Assembly (NCBI RefSeq): GCF_007904085.1
Contig: NZ_CP042326.1
Location: 1,302,001 to 1,366,000 of the forward strand
Source: Euhalothece natronophila Z-M001
GTDB taxonomy: Bacteria; Cyanobacteriota; Cyanobacteriia; Cyanobacteriales; Rubidibacteraceae
Length of the DNA stretch: 64,000 nt
Direction of reading: 5' to 3'
In this document: piece by piece, positions 25,940 to 35,645 of the stretch
How the letters are laid out: each line of letters starts with the position of its first letter
How positions within the stretch are numbered: position 1 is the first letter of the stretch
Notes under the pieces: model-generated
Told to the model about the DNA's origin: nothing
Databases searched by the model: none
The model's input: only the letters and a program-made list of their open reading frames with translations
Translations under genes and position numbers: made by a program

Positions 25940-25994
25940 AGGCTGTAGTTGGGAATTCTCTGTGATCACTAATTCTAATGTGATCACTTCTAGT

Positions 25995-26471
25995 TTATTC
26001 TGGCATCAGGGAAGAATGGTGATGTTCAATTAACCACTCACCATCATGATAGCTGTAAACGAAGGAATAGCGAGCAGTTTCCTCAGTTTCATTGCCCTCT
26101 TCATCAACGAGAGTAAAGGTATAAACGCCAGCATCGTAGGCAGCATTGCAGCCAATTTTAATGTTGCGCTCATCAATGACTCCTTGCGGTTCTTGCGCCA
26201 CAAAGTCCACAAAATAGTCCCTAATTAAATCTGGCGTATCTCGCGTTTCATCGGATAATGTTGGCAGTAGAACAGCATCAGGACTGTAATTATCAACAAC
26301 TTGATCTGGGTCTAATGTAGCTAGCGAATCATTCCAGCGATCAAATAGGGCGGCTATATCGTCTTCACTAGCTTCTGCACATTCAGGAGATTCAGAACTA
26401 TAACTAGGTAAGGGAGTTAGGGACAGTAATAGGCTTGCCGAGAGAGTTGATAATAGAGCGTTTTTTGCCAA
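25995..26471 (-). CDS. Exported NTF2/SnoaL-like protein
   Basis: 158 residues with a probable signal peptide (MAKNALLSTLSASLLLSLTP, then LPSYSS). The mature part (ALFDRWNDSLATLDPDQVVD; YSPDAVLLP; ending SYHDGEWLIEHHHSSLMP) resembles the CaMKII-association-domain/SgcJ subgroup of NTF2-like proteins, often of unknown function. TTG at 26471 is the only start available before an in-frame stop; there is no Shine-Dalgarno, so the exact N-terminus is uncertain. Confidence 0.78.
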   Translation of the reverse strand: MAKNALLSTLSASLLLSLTPLPSYSSESPECAEASEDDIAALFDRWNDSLATLDPDQVVDNYSPDAVLLPTLSDETRDTPDLIRDYFVDFVAQEPQGVIDERNIKIGCNAAYDAGVYTFTLVDEEGNETEETARYSFVYSYHDGEWLIEHHHSSLMPE

Positions 26472-26574
26472 AAAATCATGATAGCTTTTTTATGTAGGAT
26501 AGACTTGATCTTGTTTATAATACATTTTTATAAACCCCTAACTCCAAAAACAATTAACTTGAGTTTTGATGTTT

Positions 26575-27030
26575 TTAAGCATTATCAGTTAGCCCAAATT
26601 CTTCTAATGCAGGATAAAAGTTTTTATTTTCGTGACTTGGACGAGATAATTTAATTAAGGCAAATCGCTGTAAAGGCGTTAACTGCTTCCATTGTTGCTC
26701 CGTAATTGTTAAATTAAATTCTGAGGCTTTAGTTTGTAATTGTTCTGGAATCGCATTGGAATTTAGCCACGGCGGATTGGGATCAATTTCTAATTCTTTC
26801 GCTGGACTACCAGTATGACTAACAACCAAAGTTTGCAAATATTCTTTATAAGCCTTTGCCTCTTCAGATGTTTCACAAGGCTTTTTTACTAATTCTTCCC
26901 GTTCGGTTTGACTAAATTCATGCCAATGGTGCAATTTTAATTTAACACCACAAGTATCTAATTTTAGCCGTACCTGCATGGGAATACAGCGTAAACTTTC
27001 TACAAAATCAGCTTCAAATTGGAAGAACAT
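26575..27030 (-). CDS. narM: Nitrate reductase associated protein NarM
   Basis: 151 residues: MFFQFEADFVESLRCIPMQV, then RLKLDTCGVKLKL and the strongly conserved end LTPLQRFALIKLSRPSHENK. This matches NarM, required for nitrate reductase activity in cyanobacteria (established for Synechococcus elongatus). It is last in the nrtP-narB-narM unit; a GGACAAA-type dispersed repeat lies in the short gap before it. Confidence 0.93.
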   Translation of the reverse strand: MFFQFEADFVESLRCIPMQVRLKLDTCGVKLKLHHWHEFSQTEREELVKKPCETSEEAKAYKEYLQTLVVSHTGSPAKELEIDPNPPWLNSNAIPEQLQTKASEFNLTITEQQWKQLTPLQRFALIKLSRPSHENKNFYPALEEFGLTDNA

Positions 27031-27050
27031 ATTTGTTATTCGTTATCAGG

Positions 27051-27075
27051 GGACAAAGGACAAAGGACAAACAAC
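27051..27075 (+). repeat. GGACAAA triplet repeat, copy A of a dispersed family
   Basis: Three direct copies of GGACAAA between narM and narB, ending CAAC. The same GGACA-rich core occurs at 40305-40392 and, inverted, at 49711-49756. Confidence 0.7.
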
Positions 27076-27078
27076 AAA

Positions 27079-29298
27079 TTAAATTGGCAATAACTTTTTC
27101 AGAGACTCTTGTAATTTGGGTTCAGCATTGATTGCTGTTTCTGAAGAAGGTTTATTAATAGGAATAATTTGCACTGCACAGGCTTTTAATTCGGGTTGTT
27201 TAGATGATGGACAAGATTCAGGATGGGTAAGGGCATTAGCTTCCGCATCATCGGCCCAAAGTGCGCCCCAGTGCATGGGAATAAAAACAGTGCCAGGGGC
27301 AATAGCTTTGGTAATTTTAACCCGTAGTCGGGCTTTACCGCGGCGCGATCGCGCTTCTACCCAAATTTCCTCTTTTGTCTCTTCTAACCCTAATTTCTTG
27401 GCATCCCGAGGATGAACTTCTAACTCAGGATAGGGGTGCATTTTGGTGATTTTGGGAATATTGCCCGTGCGGGTTTGAGTGTGCCAGTGACCATATAAGC
27501 GTCCTGTTGTCAAGACATAGGGATAATTTTCGTCTTCGGGTTCGGCGAGTCCTCTAGAATGATAGCCAGCAAAGTTAGCGCGACCATCTGCTGTGGGGAA
27601 GTGTAAGTTAGTGTAAAGGCGTTTCCCTGAGGAAATAGTTTCTGTTTCCCCTTCTGGACAGGGCCACTGAATGGGGCCTTCTTCTCGTAATCGTTGGTGG
27701 GATAATCCACTTAAATCACAAACGCGATCGCGCGTCAAGCCCACAAACTCCTGATAAACCTCCGCCGCATTCGCAAAATTAAACTCTTTTTCAAACCCTA
27801 ACCGTCGTCCTACGGCTGCAAAAATCTCCCAATCTGCTTTTGCCTCTCCGGGAGGATTGCGAAATGCTGGACACAGGGTAACGACTCGTTCTGAATTGGT
27901 CATTGCCCCTGTTTTCTCTCCCCATTGCGACGCTGGAAGCACTAAATGTGCATAACCTGCGGTTTCTGTGGGGTAGTAGGCATCTTGACAAACCGTAAAA
28001 TTAGACTTTAACAAGGCTTTCTTCGTGCGTTCAATATCGGGCATACTCACAGCAGGATTGGTTGCTGCAACCCAAAACAGTCCGACTTCACCTGTTTCTA
28101 AACCGCGAATCATGTCCCAACCATCGCGCCCAGGGTTGGGATTAATGCGACCTTCAGGCAATCCCCACGCTTGTTCTACGGCCGCACGGTGTTGAGGATT
28201 TTTCACCACCCGATATCCCGGGAGAATGTGGGCAAGTCCTCCTGCTTCTCGACCTCCCATCGCGTTGGGTTGTCCTGTGAGGGAAAATGGCCCCGCCCCC
28301 AGTTTACCAATATTCCCTGTCATTAAATGTAAATCAATCAAGGTGCGAACTTTCGCTGTTCCTTCTGACGATTGATTCATGCCCATTGACCAGAGGGATA
28401 ACACTCGTTCTGAGTCTCCCCAATACTGAGCAGCTTCTTCTAGATGATCAATGCGAATTCCGCATTTTCTTGCCACTAATTCTGGGGGATACTGTTTAAT
28501 CACTTCCACAAACTCAGGAAAGCCCTTGGTACATTCATCAATAAAGATGCTTTCAAATTTGCCCCAACGCAACAGTAAATGGGCAATTCCATTCATTAAA
28601 TCAATATCAGTTCCCGGCTTAATGGCTAAATGGAGATCCGCCGCTTCTGCGGTTTTGGTTTTACGGGGATCAACCACAATCATTTTTACATCCCGATTAC
28701 GCTTATGATGTTTCCGCAGCCGATTAAAAACAATGGGGTGACAGTCAGCAGTATTAGTGCCAATGAGAAACGCACAGTCTGTTTGTTCTAAATCGTCATA
28801 GCAACAGGGGGGGCCATCAGAACCCAAACTTTGCATATAGCCAGCAACCGCTGAAGACATACACAAGCGAGAATTGGCATCAAAATTATTCGTCCCTAAA
28901 CAGCCTTTGAGCAGTTTTTGGGCAGTATAATAATCTTCAGTTTGAAATTGCCCAGAACCATACATACAGATGCCATCTGCCCCATGAGTCAGAGACACTT
29001 TTTTAATCTCATCAGTGAGGCGAGTTAAGGCTTCTTCCCAACTCACCCGACGGAAGGGCTGATCAAGAGAGTCTCGTAACAGGGGATATTTCAGGCGATT
29101 TTTATGGGTAGATTCAGTAATGGTTGCCCCTTTGACACAAACCATCCCCTTGCTAGAAGGATGAGCGCGATCGCCGCGTACTTGCCAAATGGGATTCCCT
29201 TCACTATCACGATGGACAGATTTCCCAGGTTGGGCGGGTGGCAAAACTTCTAACCCACAACCAACACCACAGTAAGGACAAAGTGTTTTTTCAGTCAT
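27079..29298 (-). CDS. narB: Ferredoxin-nitrate reductase
   Basis: 739-residue molybdopterin enzyme reducing nitrate to nitrite with ferredoxin in the cytosol. N-terminal 4Fe-4S ligands occur in [13 protein letters not shown] and GMVCVKG. Mo-bis-MGD domains include [13 protein letters not shown] and [20 protein letters not shown], and a C-terminal molydopterin dinucleotide-binding domain contains [17 protein letters not shown]. Start taken at the second ATG (29298) because AGGAG lies 10 bases before it; the first ATG would place this SD inside the gene. It lies between nrtP and narM on one strand. Confidence 0.96.
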   Translation of the reverse strand: MTEKTLCPYCGVGCGLEVLPPAQPGKSVHRDSEGNPIWQVRGDRAHPSSKGMVCVKGATITESTHKNRLKYPLLRDSLDQPFRRVSWEEALTRLTDEIKKVSLTHGADGICMYGSGQFQTEDYYTAQKLLKGCLGTNNFDANSRLCMSSAVAGYMQSLGSDGPPCCYDDLEQTDCAFLIGTNTADCHPIVFNRLRKHHKRNRDVKMIVVDPRKTKTAEAADLHLAIKPGTDIDLMNGIAHLLLRWGKFESIFIDECTKGFPEFVEVIKQYPPELVARKCGIRIDHLEEAAQYWGDSERVLSLWSMGMNQSSEGTAKVRTLIDLHLMTGNIGKLGAGPFSLTGQPNAMGGREAGGLAHILPGYRVVKNPQHRAAVEQAWGLPEGRINPNPGRDGWDMIRGLETGEVGLFWVAATNPAVSMPDIERTKKALLKSNFTVCQDAYYPTETAGYAHLVLPASQWGEKTGAMTNSERVVTLCPAFRNPPGEAKADWEIFAAVGRRLGFEKEFNFANAAEVYQEFVGLTRDRVCDLSGLSHQRLREEGPIQWPCPEGETETISSGKRLYTNLHFPTADGRANFAGYHSRGLAEPEDENYPYVLTTGRLYGHWHTQTRTGNIPKITKMHPYPELEVHPRDAKKLGLEETKEEIWVEARSRRGKARLRVKITKAIAPGTVFIPMHWGALWADDAEANALTHPESCPSSKQPELKACAVQIIPINKPSSETAINAEPKLQESLKKLLPI

Positions 29299-29342
29299 TT
29301 GTTGTTTCTCCTTGGTCATTGCTTTGTCACCCCTATCAACTC

Positions 29343-30857
29343 TTACTCAGAAATATTACGATTAGAAACTGGTTCAGCCACGGGTTCTAACTCCTCTTCT
29401 CCTTCATGGAACTCAGAGAACGAGCCTTTGGGTTCTTTCAAGAAAAAGACACAGAGGAAGCCGACAATTAACCCTGCAACTCCCAGCATTTGGAAGAAAG
29501 TCCGATCAGCAGGAGGCCCTGAAGGCATCAAGCTATAGATGGTTAAATAAGCTACCGCACCGACATTACCGTAAGCGCCGACACTGCCAGCAATTTGCCC
29601 TGTTACCCGACGTTTAATTAGGGGAACAATCGCATAAGTAGAACCCTCTGAAGCCTGAACAAAGAAGGAACACATCATAGTTACGACTACCGCTAAGGGT
29701 AAAAACCAACTGCTGTTGATCATGCCCATCATTAAGAAGCCAATTCCCATGGCAATCAGTAATACTGCCATCGTCCATTTCCGACTTCCCATTTTGTCGG
29801 AGATAAGTCCTCCACCGGGGCGAGACATCAGGTTCATAAAGGCAAAACTAGAGGCAATCATGCCAGCACGAGCAGGATCCAATTCAAACGTCATCTCAAA
29901 GAAAGCAGGTAACATGGAAACAACTGCTAATTCTGCGCCAAAGTTAACCACATAAGTTAGCTGTAAAATTGCCACTTGCTTAAACTCATAGCGATCTTCG
30001 GCAGGATACCGTTTCTTACCTGTCATTAAAGCCTTATTAGCATCCCATGCTTTATAGGATTGATAGGCATAGAGAGCCACTAACCCTAAACAGATCAAGA
30101 GAAACTGTTGCTGACTGAGAAAATCAACTCGGGTTAAACGCCAGGCAAGAACTCCTAAAATTCCAACGAGAGGAATATTCATTAATAAGGAGAACCAAAA
30201 GTCCCGTTTGGTGGTTACTTCCATGCCACCGCTACGTTCAGGACGCTGATAAACTCGTCCTGGTGGAGTATCTTCAACATTAAAGAAGTAAATCACTCCA
30301 TAAACCGCTGCAATCACCCCTGTGAGCATAATTGCTAAACGCCAGTTGTAGTCCCCAGCCGCAAAAACGCCAAATCCAAGAGCAATACTGGGAAGGCTAA
30401 AAGCAGCAGCAGCCGAGCCAAAATTCCCCCAACCCCCATAAATTCCTTCTGCAACGCCAATTTCTTTCGGGGGAAACCACTCGGAAACCATGCGAATGCC
30501 AATGACAAATCCAGCCCCAACAATTCCTAGTAGCAAACGACCAATAACAAGGGTATTAAAGTCTTGTGCTGAGGCAAAAATGAAACAAGGAATTGCCGCA
30601 TAAACGAGCAAGGCTGAATAGGTAATTCGGGGGCCAAATCGATCCAAAGCCATCCCAATTAAAATCCGTGCAGGTACTGTCAAGGCAACATTGGCAATAC
30701 CAAGGGTTCTCATTTGGTCAGAGTCTAATCCCATATCCCTCATAATGGTGGTTTCTAAGGGAGCCATGTTGAACCAGACCACAAAACTGAGGAAAAAGGC
30801 AAACCACGTTAGGTGTAAAATTCGATAACGACCTTGAAAAGATAAAATGTTCATCAT
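29343..30857 (-). CDS. nrtP: Nitrate/nitrite MFS transporter NrtP/NarK type
   Basis: About 504 residues, 12 transmembrane segments, with the two nitrate-signature regions of the NNP family ([32 protein letters not shown]). It takes up nitrate and nitrite through the plasma membrane. A soluble segment joins halves around 200-290, and a Glu-rich tail ends it. It is the NrtP form seen in marine/saline cyanobacteria rather than the NrtABCD ABC transporter (none is in this window). Start at the ATG pair 30857/30854. It heads the operon, behind an NtcA promoter. Confidence 0.94.
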   Translation of the reverse strand: MMNILSFQGRYRILHLTWFAFFLSFVVWFNMAPLETTIMRDMGLDSDQMRTLGIANVALTVPARILIGMALDRFGPRITYSALLVYAAIPCFIFASAQDFNTLVIGRLLLGIVGAGFVIGIRMVSEWFPPKEIGVAEGIYGGWGNFGSAAAAFSLPSIALGFGVFAAGDYNWRLAIMLTGVIAAVYGVIYFFNVEDTPPGRVYQRPERSGGMEVTTKRDFWFSLLMNIPLVGILGVLAWRLTRVDFLSQQQFLLICLGLVALYAYQSYKAWDANKALMTGKKRYPAEDRYEFKQVAILQLTYVVNFGAELAVVSMLPAFFEMTFELDPARAGMIASSFAFMNLMSRPGGGLISDKMGSRKWTMAVLLIAMGIGFLMMGMINSSWFLPLAVVVTMMCSFFVQASEGSTYAIVPLIKRRVTGQIAGSVGAYGNVGAVAYLTIYSLMPSGPPADRTFFQMLGVAGLIVGFLCVFFLKEPKGSFSEFHEGEEELEPVAEPVSNRNISE

Positions 30858-30954
30858 AAGCAATTTTTTGGTATTTTCGAGTTAGTTAGAGATCATCTTT
30901 TTCTCTTGAGAAATAACCAAGATCAGAGATGGCATACCGCTCTGAATTTCCTCT

Positions 30955-30996
30955 AATTTACTGATTGTTTTTAGATACTTGTGTAGCTTTTTTTAC
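30955..30996 (-). promoter_or_regulatory. NtcA-activated promoter of nrtP-narB-narM
   Basis: The palindrome GTA-N8-TAC spans 30983-30996 and on the minus strand reads GTAAAAAAAGCTAC. Exactly 22 bases downstream is TAAATT (30955-30960), matching TAN3T. This equals the textbook class II NtcA promoter GTAN8TACN22TAN3T. The predicted transcript start would be about 90 bases before the nrtP ATG. Confidence 0.88.
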
Positions 30997-31240
30997 AAAA
31001 TACAAATTATTATTACAAAATTGCATTAATGGTTTTCCTTTTTTACATTAAAATTGATATTGATTGCTATTTGATGCACTCAGGATGCAGCTTTATGATC
31101 AATTCTCTTGCTTTGTGTAGCCCATTGAGGGATTCCTATGGCGATGGGCTGGAATGATCAATGACGATGACTAATGACGGCATTTGGGTAGTCAAACAAG
31201 CTACACTGAAGCAAAAACAGTAAATTAATGGAGAAGACTA
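30997..31240. other. Rest of the nrtP/31241 divergent region
   Basis: About 240 bases with no ORF of merit. An inverted repeat AGCCCAT...ATGGGCT lies near 31119-31151 on the side of the flavin reductase-like gene. Promoter elements for that gene were not identified. Confidence 0.4.
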
Positions 31241-31723
31241 TTGCTAGACGAAAAGGCGAAAAAAACAATTTTGCGTAAGATCCCCCATGGGCTTTATATT
31301 TGTGGGGTCAAAGATGGTGAAGAAATTAATGGTTTTACTGCTAGTTGGGTTATGCAAACCTCTTTTCAGCCCCCTCTAATCATTAATTGTGTGCGTCAAG
31401 ACTCTGGTTCCCATGAGATGATTAAAAATAGTGGGGTGTTTGCCCTTAGTTTTCTCGATAGTGAACAGAAGGACGTGGCTGCTCAGTTTTTTAAGCCCCA
31501 ACGACGAGTGGGTAATAAATTAGCAGATGTAGAATTTTATTCAGGTGAGGAAACAGGTTGCCCGATCATTAAGGATACCCTTGGTTATGTAGAATGCCAG
31601 GTGGTGGAATCAGTAATGAAAGGCGATCACACGATTTTTGTTGCTGAAGTGATTGGGGCTGGCGTTCATCGCGAAGGCAGTGCCCTTTTATTAGAAACCA
31701 CAGGCTGGCAATATGGAGGATAG
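31241..31723 (+). CDS. Flavin reductase-like domain protein
   Basis: 160 residues: an FMN-binding split barrel (IPHGLYICGVKDGEEINGFT, ASWVMQTSFQPPLIINCVRQ) typical of flavin reductase-like proteins. Start is TTG 31241 with GGAGAAG about 8 bases upstream; the nearby ATG at 31228 is out of frame. It is divergent from the nitrate operon, but a role in nitrate metabolism is not shown. The substrate cannot be told. Confidence 0.85.
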   Translation: MLDEKAKKTILRKIPHGLYICGVKDGEEINGFTASWVMQTSFQPPLIINCVRQDSGSHEMIKNSGVFALSFLDSEQKDVAAQFFKPQRRVGNKLADVEFYSGEETGCPIIKDTLGYVECQVVESVMKGDHTIFVAEVIGAGVHREGSALLLETTGWQYGG

Positions 31724-31758
31724 TTTGCTGACTCTAACATTAATCAAGGAGGAGTTTT

Positions 31759-32112
31759 ATGCCTTTAATTAAAGTTCATACCTCAGTAGCGAAGCCTGAT
31801 CAAAGTCAAGTAGAAGATTTACTTAAGACTTTATCAGGAAAATTATCTAAGCATTTAGGAAAACCTGAGTCTTATGTAATGACGGCTTTACAACCTGATG
31901 TGTCAATGACATTTTCAGGAACAACTGATCCTGTTTGCTACATTGAAATTAAAAATGTTGGCAGTATGAAACCTGACCAAACACGCTCTATGAGTGAAGA
32001 TTTTTGTCAAGAAGTGGAGAAAAATTTAGGAGTTCCTGCTAATCGTACTTATATTGAATTTGCTGATGCTAAAGGGGCAATGTGGGGCTGGAATGGCTCA
32101 ACTTTAGGTTAA
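31759..32112 (+). CDS. MIF/phenylpyruvate tautomerase-like protein
   Basis: 117 residues: MPLIKVHTSVAKPDQSQVED places the catalytic Pro right after the initiator Met. The middle KPESYVMTALQPDVSMTFSG and end NRTYIEFADAKGAMWGWNGS fit the MIF superfamily (tautomerase trimer). AAGGAGG precedes the start. It sits 35 bases behind the flavin reductase-like gene, so probably one transcript. Confidence 0.92.
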   Translation: MPLIKVHTSVAKPDQSQVEDLLKTLSGKLSKHLGKPESYVMTALQPDVSMTFSGTTDPVCYIEIKNVGSMKPDQTRSMSEDFCQEVEKNLGVPANRTYIEFADAKGAMWGWNGSTLG

Positions 32113-32138
32113 AATTAGTCCTGCAATTGTTCACTACT

Positions 32139-32173
32139 GTAGGTTGGGCAGAAAGTACGCTAACCCAACCTAC
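32139..32173. repeat. REP-like palindrome (GTAGGTTGGG / CCCAACCTAC)
   Basis: Perfect 10-bp inverted repeat, 32139-32148 and 32164-32173, with a 15-base centre. GTAGGTTGGG...CCCAACCTAC is a common dispersed palindrome in many bacterial genomes. It lies between the tautomerase-like gene and the next exported protein, overlapping neither from its chosen start. Confidence 0.8.
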
Positions 32174-32183
32174 CAAAAGCTCT

Positions 32184-32876
32184 ATGATATTTAAAACTAT
32201 TAAAGTCTCTTTTCCTTTCTTCTTATTTTTTATCTTTTTTTCCCACTTAGAAGCCAGGGCTAACCCTGATTTGGCAGAAGAATTAGACTTAGATCCAGAG
32301 GTTATTGAAAACAGTCCTGTTTTACAAAAATGGGGAGACGAAATTCCTAATGTTTTAAGAGAAATTCGCCATGATCCCAGTTTTAAGACAAGAGTACAAT
32401 TTGGGGTTGTGCAATATCCCTCTAGTGATGATATTGGTGGTTTTAAAGTAGGAGTTGAAGATATTTTTCTGGGAGAAACTGGGCTTACCGCAAATTTAGG
32501 CTATAGTCAGAGTTTTAATCGCGATCGCGCTCATTTTGAAAGTAATCTTGCTTATTCTCTTCTCCCGATGGGAAACTACTTTAATGTCGCTCCCATCGTT
32601 GGCTATCATTCTATTGAAACAGAAGAATTTAGTGAAGATGGGGTAAATGTGGGGTTACAGTTGCGATTAACGTTATCTCGCACAGGGGCAGCTGATTTAC
32701 GACTCACACAAAGTTTTATTTCCCCCGGACAAGATGGGGAAGTGGGATTAACAACGATCGCTGCTGGTTATAGCGTAACCGAACAATTGCGCTTAGGGGT
32801 AGAAATTCAAAAACAAAATTCTTCCTTTGCTAATGATAGTCGTGTTGGTATTTTAAGCGAGTGGCAATTTCGTTAA
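32184..32876 (+). CDS. Exported probable beta-barrel or beta-rich protein
   Basis: 230 residues from ATG 32184. A signal peptide (MIFKTIKVSFPFFLFFIFFS, cut near EARA-NPD) precedes a short helical segment and about 180 residues of alternating strands with repeated Gly and aromatic residues (TGLTANLGYSQSFNRDRAHF, ESNLAYSLLPMGNYFNVAPI, SVTEQLRLGVEIQKQNSSFA, ending EWQFR). A C-terminal Phe-Arg rather than a free Phe weakens an outer-membrane assignment. No function recognised. The upstream in-frame extension runs through the palindrome and is rejected. Confidence 0.72.
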   Translation: MIFKTIKVSFPFFLFFIFFSHLEARANPDLAEELDLDPEVIENSPVLQKWGDEIPNVLREIRHDPSFKTRVQFGVVQYPSSDDIGGFKVGVEDIFLGETGLTANLGYSQSFNRDRAHFESNLAYSLLPMGNYFNVAPIVGYHSIETEEFSEDGVNVGLQLRLTLSRTGAADLRLTQSFISPGQDGEVGLTTIAAGYSVTEQLRLGVEIQKQNSSFANDSRVGILSEWQFR

Positions 32877-33005
32877 ACTATACCTAGCGATTTATGCTAT
32901 GATACTGAAGTAATTGGGGTACAGAGAGACTAGCACAAACTTAGTGCATTTTCTTTGTAAATCAATATTAAAATTTATTTTTTGCTTTCGGAGTCTGTTT
33001 TTTTC

Positions 33006-33296
33006 ATGTCGATTTATGTTGGTAACTTGCCTTACGAAGTTACAGAACAAGAACTGAACGAAGTTTTTTCTGACTATGGAACTGTAAAGCGTGTGACTAT
33101 TCCAGTTGACCGGGAAACTGGTAAAGTGCGCGGTTTCGGTTTTGTGGAAATGGAAACTGAGTCTGATGAATCCCCAGCTATTGAAGCTCTTGATGGCGCA
33201 GAATGGATGGGAAGAGAGTTACGAGTAAATAAAGCTCGCCCTCGTAGTGAAAATAACAATCGCAATCGCGGGAGAGGGGATAGAGAGCGTTTTTAA
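33006..33296 (+). CDS. rbpA: RNA-binding protein, RRM type
   Basis: 96 residues with one RRM: RNP2 IYVGNLPYEV and RNP1 RGFGFVEM, then a short Asn/Arg/Gly tail (RSENNNRNRGRGDRERF). Cyanobacterial Rbp proteins bind RNA and many are cold-induced. The start at 33006 matches the family N-terminus. An AT-rich leader of about 100 bases precedes it. The arrangement rbpA followed by rpsU is the classic cold-shock pair. Confidence 0.95.
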   Translation: MSIYVGNLPYEVTEQELNEVFSDYGTVKRVTIPVDRETGKVRGFGFVEMETESDESPAIEALDGAEWMGRELRVNKARPRSENNNRNRGRGDRERF

Positions 33297-33358
33297 AATC
33301 TAGTTAAGACGAATTGTCAATCTCTAGATGATGGGGATTGTATGTTACAATGGCTAAC

Positions 33359-33382
33359 AGGGAAAGCGAGAAAGTTTTCCCT
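33359..33382 (+). terminator. Hairpin in the rbpA-rpsU spacer
   Basis: Stem AGGGAAA (33359-33365) / TTTCCCT (33376-33382) with a 10-base loop, followed by ATTTATT. It could partially end rbpA transcripts before rpsU. The T tract is weak. Confidence 0.35.
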
Positions 33383-33550
33383 ATTTATTGCTGTTAATTT
33401 AGTTTGTGTAGAAAATTTTAAGAAAATTGCTCAAACCTTTATTCACAAATCTAAGGTTGATGTTCATCAAGTAGTGGTCAGAACGACTCAAATCTGACAC
33501 TAGCTTAATTAATATTATAGTTGCGAGTATTGTATATTAAGGAGGTATCT

Positions 33551-33730
33551 ATGACTCAAGTGACCGTTGGTCAAAACGAAAATATTGAATCAGCACTGCG
33601 TCGTTTTAAGCGTCAAGTGTCCAAGGCGGGGATTTTTGCAGATATTAAGCGCACTCGCTTCCACGAAACTCCAATTGAAAAGAAAAAACGTAAAGAAATT
33701 GCTCGTCGTAAGAAGCGTTTTCGTAATTAA
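33551..33730 (+). CDS. rpsU: 30S ribosomal protein S21
   Basis: 59 residues from ATG 33551: [20 protein letters not shown], then [20 protein letters not shown] and a Lys/Arg-rich end. GGAGG lies 5-10 bases before the ATG, which decides the start over an upstream in-frame codon. It follows rbpA with a 254-base spacer. Confidence 0.96.
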   Translation: MTQVTVGQNENIESALRRFKRQVSKAGIFADIKRTRFHETPIEKKKRKEIARRKKRFRN

Positions 33731-33747
33731 TTAGTGTGATTCCTGTT

Positions 33748-33770
33748 TCCCGCGCTAGCTACTCGCGGGG
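33748..33770 (+). terminator. G/C-rich hairpin after rpsU
   Basis: CCCGCG (33749-33754) pairs with CGCGGG (33764-33769), with loop CTAGCTACT. No T run follows (AATTCCC), so efficiency is doubtful. Confidence 0.35.
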
Positions 33771-33815
33771 AATTCCCAAATGATTTAAGTTTACTTTCAT
33801 CCCGACAAAAGGTAA

Positions 33816-35645
33816 TTGTCAATTTTGTTAGAGCAATTTTCTTCTTTATGCGCGATCGCGCCCACTTCTAAAGCGATAAAAACGCTACAACCTCTCTGTA
33901 ATCGCAGTGGTATCACCTTATTTGTTCCCGATGATTTAGAAAATTTTACCCCGAATACAGTAACTTATAAGGGGAAGTTAAGTCAGCATTTAGAGGAAAT
34001 TTGGTCCCAGTATCAGGGAATTATTTTTGTTTTTGCTACAGGGGCAGTAGTGAGATTAATTGCCCCTTTATTACAAGATAAAAAGAGTGATCCTGCAGTT
34101 ATTGTGATGGATGAAGCAGGGGAGAATATTGTTAGTTTATGTGGAGGACATCAGGGCGGTGGTGAAACTCTCAGCCGTTGCCTAGCGCAAGAGTTAGGTG
34201 GCAAGGCGATTATTACTGGGGCTTCAGCAAGTTTGAATCTCCCAGGAATTGATGTCATCGGTAAGCCCTTTGGTTGGCGGAAAGGGAAGGGAAATTGGAC
34301 AGCAGTCAGTCGCGCGATCGCGCATCAAAAGCCAGTTGCAGTTATTCAAGAAGTGGGATCAACCCTCTGGCAAAATCATCTCCCCGAAAACCATTGTTTT
34401 CAGTTTGAAACCAGAGAAACTGAAGCACAAGTAATTATTACTGATCGTGCTGTAGAAATTAATCCACAGTTATCACAAGTTCTCTGGCATCCTCGCGTAT
34501 TGTGGGTGGGAATTGGCTGTGAACGCGGAACTCCCCAAAACGTTATTCAAGAAGCCTTAGAAACAACATTTAAGGAGTTTGGACTCAGTGAAAGCGCGAT
34601 CGCAGGATTAGCAACCATTGATATTAAAGCCGATGAATTAGGGCTTGTAGAACTAGCAACAGAGCAAAATTACCCCTTAAAAACTTATACTCCCGAAGAA
34701 TTAAACTTAGTAAGAGTGCCCAATCCCTCCTCCGTTGTTGCCCAAGAAGTGGGAACAGCCAGTGTAGCTGAAGCAGCAGCCTTAAAAGTCGCCCAAGCCT
34801 CAGAGTTAGTGGTTAATAAGCAAATTTTTAAGTCAGATCAGGGCGCGGTTACCATAGCAGTAGCGCGATCGCGCAATGAGTATATTGGAAAGAGTGGACA
34901 ACTTTACCTTATTGGCACCGGGCCTGGAGATATTAATCAAATTACCCCTGCAGCCCGAGCTGCCATTACTGAAGCCGATGTCATTCTTGGTTATGGGCTA
35001 TATCTCGACTTAATTCACTCCCTGCAACGCCCCGGGCAAATCATTGAACGTTATGCCATTACTGAAGAGAAAAAACGGGCTGAACGTGCCATTAGCCTTG
35101 CTAATTGGGGATTAAACGTTGCTATGGTCTCTTCAGGAGATGCAGGAATTTATGGCATGGCGGGATTAGTCTTTGAAGAATTAACCACCGAAAATTGGGA
35201 TGGCAAAACTCCTGCAGTAGAAGTATTTCCCGGAATTACTGCCATGCAAGCGGCGGCGGCGAAAATAGGTGCTCCCCTTATGCACGATTTTTGTGCGATT
35301 AGTCTCAGCGATTTATTAACCCCATGGAACGTCATTAAAAAACGCCTAATGGCAGCTGCAGAGGGAGACTTTATTACCAGTTTATACAATCCGCGATCGC
35401 GCAGCCGTACTGAACACATTAAAATTGCTCAACAAATTTTTAGTAAACATCGTCCCCCGGATACCCCAGTTGCACTTGTGCGTTCTGTTTCCCGAGAGGA
35501 TGAACAAATAACATTAACCACTCTCCAAGAAATGTTAGATCATCCGATTGATATGCTAACCGTTGTTATTATCGGTAATTCTAGCACCCGACAGCATCAT
35601 CACTGGATGATTACACCGAGGGGATATTTAGGATTTCAACCGTAA
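33816..35645 (+). CDS. cobJ: CbiG-CobJ fusion (cobalamin biosynthesis)
   Basis: 609 residues. The N-terminal half (about 1-340) is CbiG-like (VFATGAVVRLIAPLLQDKKS; LCGGHQGGGETLSRCLAQEL; VGIGCERGTPQNVIQEALE), the lactone-opening step. The C-terminal half (about 362-609) is precorrin-3B/cobalt-factor III C17-methyltransferase (YLIGTGPGDINQITPAARAA; VSSGDAGIYGMAGL; FITSLYNPRSRSRTEHIKIA). Start is TTG with AAAGG just upstream; a second in-frame TTG lies nine bases on. Cyanobacteria make pseudocobalamin by the anaerobic route. Confidence 0.92.
   Translation: MSILLEQFSSLCAIAPTSKAIKTLQPLCNRSGITLFVPDDLENFTPNTVTYKGKLSQHLEEIWSQYQGIIFVFATGAVVRLIAPLLQDKKSDPAVIVMDEAGENIVSLCGGHQGGGETLSRCLAQELGGKAIITGASASLNLPGIDVIGKPFGWRKGKGNWTAVSRAIAHQKPVAVIQEVGSTLWQNHLPENHCFQFETRETEAQVIITDRAVEINPQLSQVLWHPRVLWVGIGCERGTPQNVIQEALETTFKEFGLSESAIAGLATIDIKADELGLVELATEQNYPLKTYTPEELNLVRVPNPSSVVAQEVGTASVAEAAALKVAQASELVVNKQIFKSDQGAVTIAVARSRNEYIGKSGQLYLIGTGPGDINQITPAARAAITEADVILGYGLYLDLIHSLQRPGQIIERYAITEEKKRAERAISLANWGLNVAMVSSGDAGIYGMAGLVFEELTTENWDGKTPAVEVFPGITAMQAAAAKIGAPLMHDFCAISLSDLLTPWNVIKKRLMAAAEGDFITSLYNPRSRSRTEHIKIAQQIFSKHRPPDTPVALVRSVSREDEQITLTTLQEMLDHPIDMLTVVIIGNSSTRQHHHWMITPRGYLGFQP

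Noticed and set aside
33342-33497. 51-codon ORF between rbpA and rpsU
   Set aside because: No Shine-Dalgarno, no recognised similarity, and it covers a hairpin in a spacer of a well-known gene pair.
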